Below are positions 27,740 to 39,028 of a stretch of 64,000 nt of DNA, one piece after another. How positions within the stretch are numbered: position 1 is the first letter of the stretch; every line of letters starts with the position of its first letter. Source of the DNA: Chrysemys picta bellii (Eukaryota > Chordata > Testudines > Emydidae); NCBI RefSeq assembly GCF_011386835.1, contig NC_088797.1, positions 100,512,264-100,576,263 on the forward strand. The letters are read 5' to 3'. The notes beneath the pieces were generated by a model. That model was given only the letters and a program-made list of their open reading frames with translations. It was not told the DNA's origin and made no database searches. A program made the translations under genes and the position numbers.

Positions 27740-28550
27740 CCCTACCCCCGGAGCAGCATGAATTGGGCCCCGCCGTTAAAGCAGGCGTTGTGCCTAGGTG
27801 CTAGCCTGCGCTGCCCGGCCGGTTCCCACCCTTCTGTGAGCCGACCAGCCGCGGGAGTCTTGGAGCGCCCCGCTCCGCCGGCAGGACGCCAGGAGCCTCC
27901 CGAGCCCAGCGCAGACGGCAGCGCCGGAGTCTCTGCCCCCCAAAGGCCACAGGCTCCGCTGGGCAGGGGCGTCTTCGGGCTGCAGGGAGCCCCTGGACCA
28001 GAATCGGGCTCGGCGACCCCCGCAGGCCGCTCCGGGAGACGCGCAGGGCTGGGTCCGGGCAGCCTCCCCGCCTAGCTTGGGGCGCTGCCCGGAGACTCGC
28101 GCGGCGGGGGACAGGCAGCGGGTTTGGTGCCCTGGAGGCCGGCCCGGTTGAACACGCGCCCCGGAGCCGCACTGACAGCTCCGCAGCAGCGCCCGGCCGG
28201 GCTCCGGCCTTAGCCGCTGACCTGGGGGGGGAGGGGAAAGCCGCCGCCTTGCGCGGATCTCCGGCAGGGGCAGATTCACCTCCCTGAGCCCCTCTCCTGG
28301 GGCGGGGGAACCCGGCATGCCCTTCGCTTGCAGCCGGCAGCCCCAGGGCCGCCTCCCCCTTCGGCAAGAAACAAGCCGAGAGCCGGCTGTGGCCCGGTCC
28401 CAACCTCCTCTCCTGCCCTGGGGCTGGGCGCCGCAGCTCGCTGCCGGCCCCGCTAGCCCCGAGCAGAGGGAGGAGCGGCTCTAGTTTCTTTTTGACAGTG
28501 GAGCAGATTGATGGCTCGGAGGCCACACGTGGTTCAAGCGGGGTTTGTAT
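27740..28550. promoter_or_regulatory. Orphan CpG-island-like block
   Basis: About 800 bases of very high GC content with dense CpG, flanked on the left by a C run (27730-27742). It is the most CpG-rich non-repeat stretch in the window. It lies between the 3' ends of NKX6-2 and INPP5A, so it is not the 5' promoter of either. Long open frames exist on both strands (up to 267 codons on -, 27801-28604). They are Pro/Arg/Ala/Gly-rich and overlap in several frames, as expected from base composition. No protein family was recognised. It could be a promoter for a non-coding RNA or a Polycomb-type island of the NKX6-2 locus. Confidence 0.55.
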
Positions 28551-28668
28551 CGGGGGTAGCTGTCTTAGTCTGTATCTACAAAACAAGAAGGTGTCTGGTG
28601 GCACCTTAAAGACTAACAGATTTATTTGGGCATAAGCTTTCGTGGGTAAAAACCCACTTCTTCGGCTG
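28551..28668 (+). mobile_element. tRNA-derived turtle-type SINE
   Basis: A near-complete copy of the SINE: head GGTAGCTGTCTTAGTCTG, then TGGTGGCACCTTAAAGAC and TAACAGATTTATTTGGGC, and the 3' tail CATAAGCTTTCGTGGG then CCCACTTCTTCGG. It inserted at the right edge of the CpG-rich block. No clear target duplication was found. This subfamily differs from the copy at 9348 (ACAAAACAAGAAGG in place of GCAAAAAGAACAGG). Confidence 0.85.
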
Positions 28669-31600
28669 CGTTTTCAGTGGGAGCAGGGGAGCCCAGAGCC
28701 AGCCCCCCCCCCCCAGCACTTGTTATACCCCCGCCCCAGGGGCGCCACGCACAGGCCCCGAGCCCACCGGCCTCACTCCGGCAGAATTGCCTTGAGAGCC
28801 CGTGGGAATCAGCCCCGAGTAAAGGCCGCGGAATGGCTGGGGCCTGACCCCGAGTATCCTGTTGAGTGTCCCATGAGTGTGGGCCCTTCTCTTCAGCACA
28901 AGCCGTTGCTGCTAGGACCTGGGCTGACGTCGGCTGTGGCCGCTCTTATTCCTCGGAGACCTCTAAAGTCCAGCAAGCTCATTTTGTAGGAAGACGCATG
29001 GCTGGAGCCTGCAGACCAGTCGCCCCCACGCCCGTGCGCACGGAGCAAACCCCCCCCCCCCGCTGGTCTGGCAGGGTGGGTATACCACACGTTTAAGCCC
29101 GGGGGAAAAGACTGCGTGCAACTTTTGTCTGCTTCCATACAAACGAGGCAGATAGAAAGATCTTAACTCGGCACTCACCGCAGAGGTCACAGCAATATCT
29201 GCGGCTTTAGAGGAGCTGGTAGGTCCTCAAGGTGTACTGCAACGCCCTCTGTGAAGCACCCCTTCCGTTAGTGTCTCTGAGCGCTAAGGAGAGCTGGGCA
29301 ATGTCCCCAGCTGAGGGGCAAGCGCTCTGTGGCCAAAGCCAGGCAGAGCATGTCTGGGACCGGCTGCTAGAGGAGCGGCTAGTGCCCTTTCTATGGCTAA
29401 TAAACCACCTAAAATGGCATTACAACTGAGGTCTCAAACCATTTAAAACTTAAAGCCAAATAAAGTATTTTCTCAAGATACTAACTTCTTATCAGGTAAG
29501 TGACAAACCAGAGGTTCCGACAGAGAATCAATACAGTAGTTAACCTAAAACCACATTTCCTCTCTCACTAAAAGGTGGCCGAACTAAGCCCCCAGCCCTT
29601 CCTTCGCTGCCCTTTCCTAGCAAGCCTACTGCAGCTAGATCAGCTGCATAGTAGGAGCCATTTATCTGTGGATAGTTTACCTCTTTATGCAAAATAGTCA
29701 ATTAGACATATAATTTAGGTATACTACAAGTGCAGCCCTCTTTTGACAGGTTAGCATTATTCCCCATGTTGTCTTTAATTGACAATGTTGTAGAAAGGCT
29801 AAAGGTTCATTAATACATTATCCTGTCCCCTGTAAATGTGGCCTGACCAGGGAAGAAATTTAGGGCTGCTACGGAAGAAGGCAAGTACCCAAGGTGTACT
29901 GTTTGCTCTTGTATTTTCATATTTACTCGGTTTACTGTGATCTTTCAGTCCTTGTTTCCTTCCTCATGTTTCATACTTTGATGTGCTTCCAATTTGATAA
30001 ATAGCTGATGGAAAGAGCCCCAATCTCTCTTCAGAGATCCCGATGGGATTTCACCTTTGCACTTACTTCTCAGATGGCAACACCTTTCCAAAGGAAAGAC
30101 AGAAAAGCTTAGATTCCAGAAGGCTACTTCACTTTACTGGGACACATTGATCTCTTCTTTCCTCAGCGTAGAGGCTGCTTATCCACCTACCAGCCCTAAT
30201 GATCAGCTCTCTGGTGATTGGTTAGAGCTGCGCCTCAGGATGTTCACACAGAGATTCAGGTGGTGTCACTTCGGGGTTTGGGAGGAGGCCGATTTATTTC
30301 ACTCTGACTTTTAACGCATCGGAGTCTTTCTGTCAGGGCAGCTAATTATTCTAGGGGCGGTCCTGTAAATTCTTACTCAGGCGAAAGGTCCCACTGAAGG
30401 CAATAAGGGTTTGAAGGACTAAGCTCTATTTATCTACATTTAAAAATCAAGTTAAGAAAAATCCTTACTTTGGCCCCCGGTGTGTCTTGAATATACATGA
30501 ATGTGAAGGGTAGTGCCTGCTTCATTACAACTGGAACTACAGGGACAAATCTAAGCACATTAACTGATTGCTAAGGGAAAGTGACAGGATTATAAAACCT
30601 CCTATAGTTAAGAGGCCAGCCTGAATTCTTACAATTGTTCCTCTACAGACTTTATTTTTAATTAATTGAGTTTCAAGGTGCCCAGAAATATATATTCAGT
30701 TATTTGTATCTTTCTATAGCTCAAGGTAGCTTTTAACCCATGAAACTGACCGAGAGCAAGAGGTATTTAACCTCTCCATCCACAACAATCTGTTGTTATT
30801 TCTACTAACTATAATGGGATTGCTGGGAACACAATGCTATATTGGCCTGATCGGAACAGTCTATATACTATAATATTAAATTAATAGTCGCACTAGAATG
30901 AAATTCTCCATTGTAGAAATCCATATTCAGATTAAAACACAACAGTTATAGAATCAATGTTGCATATTAAAAAAAAAGTTACATACTGAAGTTAGTATTT
31001 AATGATCACTGTGACTTTAGCAGCATTAATGCCATGAAGGGGAGAACATACAATTCAGTGAATGTGTAATTTGATAGAAAACTTTAGGTAAATATAAAAT
31101 ATTTTACCACAAACTATTAGGCTTTCAAGATATTATTCAAGAAGAGGAATTTCTATTAGGGATCTTTCTTAAAACTTACTACTTGGGACCCACACATTTG
31201 AAAGATCATGCCTCCAATTTTTTAAACACTGAAATAGCATTTTATGAATGTTGTTGAATTAATTTTGTTGAGAATTTCTCAACTCAACAAGTTACCCTAA
31301 TAGGTCATCTGTATAGCTGTTTCTTCTTTAGATGGCTTAGAATTCTTTATGGTCCCACAGTTCATTATTTTACCTAGTCTATATTGAAGTCTTTAGTTTT
31401 TTCCCCTTTTTAAGAGGCAGTATTATTTTTTATGACAAGAGAGCTCAGGAAAGAGCATGTAGACCAGTATCTATAAAACAATCAGGGGCTAGCAGTTTAA
31501 AGATCCTGGTGGTGTTGGTATATTATTAGGAGTAGCTATAAATACACTGTTATAGTCAGATTAACAATTTATAATAAAATAATCCCACATTTTAAAGTGC

Positions 31601-31784
31601 AATCAGTCTGTTAAATTTCTTCTCAGTTTGTATTGTGTTTCAATTTATACAAAAAAATGCATCTTATTATCTGCCTAGGTTTTCAGACAAAAAAAGAATA
31701 TAGTCAATTAGCAGAAAATTAAGAGGACAACTTCATATTTCTGCATAATCCCCACACCCAAAATTAATGGGACAGACACAGTCA
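28669..31784. other. Intergenic DNA between the convergent 3' ends, right part
   Basis: The first 500 bases remain GC-rich and include C runs at 28703-28714 and 29050-29061. Sequence then becomes AT-rich. A trace of an ancient palindromic amniote repeat may lie at 30346-30425 (TTACTCAGGCGAAAGGTCCC). No gene was recognised. Confidence 0.4.
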
Positions 31785-33504
31785 TTTTTCATTATGATCA
31801 GATTTATTGCTTGAGAACCAGAGTACTCATTTCTAAAGGCCTTCAAAGTTACCATGAGTTGAATCTCTATTTGTGTTAAATAGAATTACCAGGTGGTTAT
31901 ATTGCAACATGGCACATTGACATTACAGAGCTGCAGAAACCCTATGAACAACAGTACTTAATACAAACCTAGACTGTATTGTCGTGAAAACAAATTCTGC
32001 AAGCGGACATCAAATCATTTTCAATGGTAGTGATTTATACCAAAATCAAGCATCAATCTAATGCCATCACACAGTCCATGAACTCTGTAGTGTTCTAAAT
32101 TAAATCAATAAAACATACATTTGTGTTTCATCAACAGACTCTCTAATCACCTTTTAATGTTGTACTTTGTGGTGGGAGAAAAATGTTCATAACAAGGTTA
32201 TGTTGCAGGTTGCACATAGCTACTAAGTAAGAAAATTTACAGTCCTTTTCGCTAACACTTTGTATAAATACAGTCTGTGTTGGGTGCAGATGCTATCTGA
32301 AACAGACTTCTAATTTTCTTCTCCCAGGTTGTTATTGTTTTAATATACAATACTTGGCACCATAAAACAGTAACAAAAGACAGACAAAAACAGTTTACAA
32401 AATTCTTGAAAGGTACACCCAAATCTAACTAGAGACTTCACATTCAGTCCTTAATAGTACTTAGAAAGAAGGTATTATAGGAGTAACAAAGTGAAACTGC
32501 TAATATATGTGCTATATAGTATACTATTTATCTGTATTGATGATGGCACTGCTATATATTATTTGTTTTATAAATGTTGATTGTTGATGTTCACTTAACT
32601 AAAACTGCTAGACTCCAACACTAATTGCTGATATGGCACTCTCAAGCAGTCATAATGGAAAGTATATTTAGCATACGTTTTGGTAAGGTTTATAAATTAT
32701 TTATATATCTGTGTATATATACACACACATACATATATATATATATATAGACACACACATATGTATGTATAGAAAGCAGCTGCTGTGTGATTCAAAACCA
32801 TGTTACATGGCAGAATAGTAAATAACATGAGGAAAAAAAATCTATAAAAAATGAAAAACAAAACAAAATTCTAAAACTAAAACAAACCATAAGCCTTGGT
32901 CAATGAAGAAAATACCATTTAAAACCATCAAAATCTCTATCTATATAATCCAATGTACAAAACCCCCAAATGGTACAGATATAGAATGTTAGGCATGACA
33001 CCTTTAAAAGTTTAAAATGTGCTGAAGTAGCTTTTCCACATTGACAAACACTTATTAAAAGTTGAAAATTGTGAAATCTAAAATACAGAACATCTCTGCT
33101 GTCTATTAGAGTTTTGGCAACAGAACCGTGACATATTTTTTATATATATATATATATAATTCCACATTTCTACTTGATGTCACATGAACATACAAGACAG
33201 TGAGGTATGTGAGGCTTTTCCCGAACAGAGTCCAGATGCTGAAGCATAGTGTACGATCAGCAGTCTAAAAATGTGGCACTCAAGACTTGATTTATCAATA
33301 CAGCTGTTAGGATTATGCATTTCAATATACTGCTTATTCTTTCCTCCTCCATGCTACAGGGTGGTTTCACGAAAGATCTTCTCATTTCGAGGGCATCTTT
33401 TTCCTGTTGCAGAATTGGCATTTTTTTAAAAGAAAAATAAACACAAAGGGGAAATGATGTAGAAAATATAAACAAAGGGGAAAAAAATGATATTTACCAC
33501 CACA
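31785..33504 (-). other. INPP5A: INPP5A 3' UTR
   Basis: From the stop codon to a predicted cleavage site about 20 bases beyond the first canonical AATAAA on the - strand, roughly 1.7 kb. It is AT-rich, with TA and CA microsatellites at 32690-32760 and 33140-33158. A 72-codon open frame at 33475-33257 just after the stop is most likely fortuitous. Alternative earlier polyadenylation at a variant signal cannot be excluded. Confidence 0.6.
31803..31808 (-). terminator. INPP5A: INPP5A polyadenylation signal AATAAA
   Basis: TTTATT on the given strand, read as AATAAA on the - strand in CAAGCAATAAATCTG. It is the first canonical signal I found after the stop codon. Confidence 0.5.
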
Positions 33505-33585
33505 TCACTGCACGACACAACACTTGTGCACATTTGCAATAGGTTTACCTGCCCCAGCAGCTATTCGAAAGGACAGGAACACAGG
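33505..33585 (-). CDS. INPP5A: INPP5A terminal coding exon with CVVQ box
   Basis: Encodes 26 residues and the stop. It starts PVFLSFRIAAGAGKP and ends NVHKCCVVQ. The PV at the start completes the family's DHKPV motif with the previous exon. CVVQ is a CaaX farnesylation box, preceded by a further Cys. The acceptor is TTGCTGCAG ending at 33586. The stop codon is TGA at 33507-33505. Confidence 0.96.
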   Translation of the reverse strand, partial: PVFLSFRIAAGAGKPIANVHKCCVVQ

Positions 33586-36500
33586 CTGCAGCAAGTTAGG
33601 GAGAAATAGGGGTTATACACTTGAAAGGTAGAAAGAGATCAAACACTTTGTAATGATTATTTCAAACAGAGTAAGAATCAATCTATAACCAGTGACAAAC
33701 TCATGGAATAATCTAGACTTCCTTCATTACTATAATCTTACAATTCTCAAGAGATCCAGGAAGACAGCCACTTATTGGGTTGATCCTGTGCTCCCATTGA
33801 AATCTATGGGACTCTTGCCATCGATCTCAATAGAAGCAGGATTGAGCCCTCTACATAGCACCTTATTTCATTTGTCATAATATTAACTCTGTTGAAAGAG
33901 GATGCTTGTTAAATAAATCAGTCATAAAAGAAATCAAAATGATTGTATCCAATCTGGCTATTACTCTATTCCTGAAGGACACTGCACTTTTAATTTTATC
34001 AAACAAGTTACTAGATCAGTAAGATCCTTTCTTCCTTTGAAAAAGATTTTACTACCGCCACAAAAATTATGACTATAAAAATAAATAAATAAATAAATAA
34101 ATTACTATATTTGTAAATTTGTATTTATTTATTTCTACAGTCATCATTTATATATATACATACATACATACATGCTCACACAGAGGAGTTATTAAGTATC
34201 CCATTACCATTTCTAAAATCATAATTCAAGAGCCACTGCAGTACATCTGTCAATGATATTGCAGTATAGTTTTCAGATTTCTAACTGAATTTTTACATGG
34301 ATAGTCAGTCTTAAAATTTCAGAGATGTTTTTAGTTGTTTATAGGATTTTCAAAGAAACCAGGTGCTTATTGATCAAATATTTCTAACTGCGGTTCCAGT
34401 TGGTGGTATCTTCAGAAGAGAATTAGCTAACTATACGGGTTACTTAAAATTTATGTTTTTATCATCTTTGATCTTTTTAAACAACTGGCATATCGCTAAG
34501 TATTCTTTTTCTTACCTGTTGCTTATATATGGTACTGTCAGCATTTTATTATTCTAGCAGTCAACTAGACACCAAATTCATTAAAATTATATTCAGGAAA
34601 CAATCTCGATAACTAAGTGAAACTAAAGTTTTTCATGGGCACTTTATTTAGGTAAGGTTATAAATACAGATATATTTGCTCATACTGATTTCAAATTATC
34701 GTATGTTTTTATGCTGCCTTCTGGAACATTATCCTATTCTTTACTGAAACTTGTGCTTGTACCTAATATAGCATTTCTACTGATTTCAGTTGAATTTAAC
34801 CCCAACTTGTATAAAATTTTCCAAAGCATCTAGTTTAAAATAAAAAAGGGGGAAAATAATTGACTTCAATATAAAAGGAATAGAAATTAATACACACATT
34901 CTATGTTCCTAATAAAATGTAGTATAATACAATACTGTAAAACTGAGTTAAATTACCTTGTGATCCCCCATGCAGACATTTGGCCCAATATGGTCATAAA
35001 TCACTATCTTCTCATCATTTTCTGACTAATTAAAAAAAAAAAGACTAGTCAGTTCAGTTATTTTTCAGATTTCAGAGAAAACTAAATAAGGAAAGGTTAC
35101 AGGAATGGAAGTTCAGTAAGAACATGCAACAAGATTTCTTAGTGAGGGCATATTCAATTTAGCTCCTCAGAACAAAGATTACATAGAATGTTACATTAAA
35201 TATCCATTGCAAAGTTTGTGAAATTTCCAAATAAAATACTTACAAATCACTACCACTCCATTTTAGGGCTTTACCAACTTTTAGCAACTAATATTTAAGA
35301 TGTGGAAACTAAGGACTCAGTTATAGCTACATTCAAATTTTGTGTCAGTGAAATGCAGCAAGTGGTTTCACCAAAGTCCTCTCTTTTAGGAAAAGCTCAG
35401 AAATCTTTTTACTGAATTACATAGGACAGGCATGTCGCTCTTGGAATAACATGGAATTCACATTGTCTCATTAAAAAACATCCTATGTACCCATATAGTA
35501 GTATTTTAAATGTACAAGCAGAAACATTAACACATCCTTTATCCTTATTATTTATTAGTTGAATTACCTGAGCACCTAAGAGCCCTAGCCATGGACCCCA
35601 TTGTGTTATTGCATCAACTATATAAAATTAAACAAGTAGAAACAGCTGTTGAATATTTTGTACAAAACAGTTAAAATATTTAGCTATGAAAGAAGAAAGC
35701 AAAAGAATCCTATTTCTATTAGATACTTTCCTTTAATAAAAAGAGCATTCAAAATATCTTAAGAAAATCAACTGAAGGCGAGCATTCCTCTAGCCAGCCC
35801 TGTGAACTGCTTGCATTCTACTCTATGTTGAACTTTCTTCTTATACACTTGTTCTCTTTGCAGCTATGATTTAATAAATAATAGAACGTACTCATCTTTC
35901 TGCCATTTACACTGAACGTGTGATTTTGACAGCCTATTTTATCTAGCACCACCCTTTAGAAATAAACACACAGAGAGGCTTACAATTTCTTATTATACTA
36001 AACAATTCCTGGAAGCTAATTAAATCTGGAGTCTGCACACTGGCAAGTCTCTAATACAATCATAGATGTGCTTTAAAATAGTTTACAATACTCATTTATT
36101 TTGTATGAAACAGTCAAGATTTTCTCATCTGTAATCAGTCAAGTTTGACTGGGCAAGAACTTTATATAAACAGCAGCATTTAGGACTATAAAGTTAAAAC
36201 TGAATTATCTTTAATGCAGTTAGGAAGCTTAAGGTCAGATTTACTTTATAGCATGGTTGTCTGCCAAAAAATATAAAAACATAACCTTCTGCATTGTATG
36301 CATGAGCACTTTCCAATATTTCAAGATCATAATGCCACTACCATCGGAAGTGGGGATACATTCATCAAAAGCGACTTGATAATTTACAAAGGCAGCATAA
36401 AATTGTGGATTTTCAACTGCATAATCTTTAGACAGATAAACAAATTACAGCGGCGCACAAGCAGAAACAATATACACTTGGCTGAGCATTCATTACTGCA

Positions 36501-38987
36501 TGCTATCAGGCATCAACGCAACTCCCTAGCAGTGGGCAACCTTTGGTGTTTTAGGGCTCAGGAAGCATAAAATAACATGATGGTGAGGTAACCGACCATA
36601 GCATGATAGATGATGTTGCACGAAAGCTGTTTACAGCCCCATGTCTGTACAATCTGTAACGCCTAGTGTGTGGAGCTGAACATACTGTGTTGTGTGCTAA
36701 TTTGCACACACTACTCCTTTTTCTACAAAGCACTGAAAAAGTGCCGATTTACTAAAATTTGTTCTTTGAAATAAGAGATAAGTCGGCCAGAGCTGAAAAG
36801 CAATTTTTCAGATACCTACAACAAAGCACTAATACATAAAAAAAAAGAACAATGCATAATAATTTCTCAACAATTAGTTATACCAAAGAAATTCTGTCTC
36901 TAATTTTTAAAGATACACAACTATTTAAGGTATAAGAATGTATCAGACTTGCAATTAAGTATAATCTGATAGAGTGCTTTTGGTTTCCTCACTGATCCTT
37001 TTTTTAAGGTTCAAATATTTCTAATAGTGCACATTGTAAACCATTATAAAGAAATAAGATCTGAAGTTGGCGGGAAGGCAAATATAGTTTGCTGCATACA
37101 ATCAAGAAATTTAGAAATGACTTAGACCTATTGCATCATCTTTTTCTTTCCTCCACCAATTCAGTACTCTTCCCTATTGTATATTTTCTATTGCTTTGCT
37201 CAAGTTTTATGGGCCAAAATTTCCAAGTGGCCTACAGCTGGATAAGAACCTTATTCTCTGCTGGAGTAAATTGGAACACCTAAACTGAAGTTAATGCAGC
37301 TGTGCAATTTACATCAGCAGAAAATGTGGCTCTAATTTCCCTCTGTAATTTTTGTATGCACAAATCTTTGTCCATATCCAAAATAGCATGCCCAAAATTT
37401 GCAAATGCAAAATTGCAGACACAAGATTAAAAAGGATTTTGAAAATTCAGCCCTTAATGCTCCAAGTGAACTTCTGCCACTTCCCTATGGAGATTATTTC
37501 AGGCCAATTGACCTCATTGTTACAGATTTTCTCTGGTGTTCAGCCTTCATTTTCCTATGTTTAAGTTTGTCCCATTACATTTGGTTACACTCCCTAATAT
37601 AATCAAACAATTCCTCTCTTTGGTGGTGTTTTCACCTTCAAACATTTATACACAGTTATATCTCCTCTGATTCATAGCTAATTTTTAAAATCTTCCCTCA
37701 TTGGTCACTCTGTCCTTTGTTATGGAGAATTCCATGGATGTCTAGAAGCATATGCAATATTGTATTTACTGTCTTACCAGTGTCATATAGAGATGCAAAA
37801 TTATCATCTCTTTGGTATATGATTCTACATATGCAGCCCAAATTTCCATTACTTTTTATGCTGCAGTATTGCATAGAAAGGTCATATCCAGTTCATTCTC
37901 TCTTCCTACCTCTTGTTTGGCAACTCTGTTTTCCCGGTATTGCTTTCTTACTGAATACTAGGGTTCCACAGTATTCAGATGTTGTATACATTTTAATTAT
38001 TGTGCCTAATAAATAGAATAATATTGCCTTTATCCTGAGCTCACTGGTGGCATTAACCACCAATTAAAAGATTAAATCAATCCAGGTGCATAGGGCCCTT
38101 TTCATATTTCAGCCTTGTGGCTGTATAGGAAGACCTTGGACAGAGCAGCCACATGGGGGCTGCTGCAGTGCTTCCGCACATGAAGGAGGTCCCTATCCTG
38201 GCCCCAAAAAGGCCATCATGGATGGAGATCTGGAATCTCTGTGGATCTATTGGCTGGCAACATTTATACAGGAGACGCAGAAGGGCTTAAAATGCTGTTC
38301 CAGACCTGTGACAGGATTAGTCACAGAGGGGCTGTACCATAGCCACAGCCTGTCCCCAAGTTAAGGAGGTGAATTCCATTCACCAGACCTCAAGAATTTC
38401 CCTGAACAAACCAAGTTGCAATGAGGGGTGAATTTCACCACCAATGAGGATTTGGTGAAAAGTTTAAAAGGTGTTAATACCAGCACTTCTTAGGCCAGGT
38501 CTACACTACCCCCCTAATTCGAACTAAGGTACGCAACTTCAGCTACGTGAATAACGTAGCTGAAGTTCGAAGTACCTTAGTTCGAACTTACCTTGGTCCA
38601 CACTCGGCAGGCAGGCTCCCCCGTCGACTCCGCGGTACTCCTCTCGCTGAGCTGGAGTACCGCAGTCGACGGCGAGCACTTCCGGGTTCGACTTATCGCG
38701 TCCAGACTAGACGCGATAAGTCGAACCCAGAAGTTCGATCGCTCGCCGCCGAACTACCGGGTAAGTGTAGCCAAGGCCTTAGAGTTTAACATGTGAGAAG
38801 AAGTGCTTTCGAGAGATGGAAACTTGAGTAGCTATGGAAAAAATGGTCTCACATTTCAGTGAGTTATCTTTTGATTGTAATTATTTAACTTACTGCAAAG
38901 CAAACATTATCATGAGATACACAACACTGATGAGAGAGGGAAAGAGAGAAGATTATAAACATAAATCAAGTTTGAAGTGTTTCAGTA

Positions 38988-39028
<41 letters not shown>

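Noticed and set aside
32690..32760. TA/CA dinucleotide stretch as a possible regulatory hairpin
   Set aside because: Simple microsatellite composition in the INPP5A 3' UTR explains it; no further structure was seen.
38547..38796. Two open frames of 67-80 codons with Arg-rich translations
   Set aside because: They lie within the Harbinger MITE and follow from its CpG-rich palindromic body.
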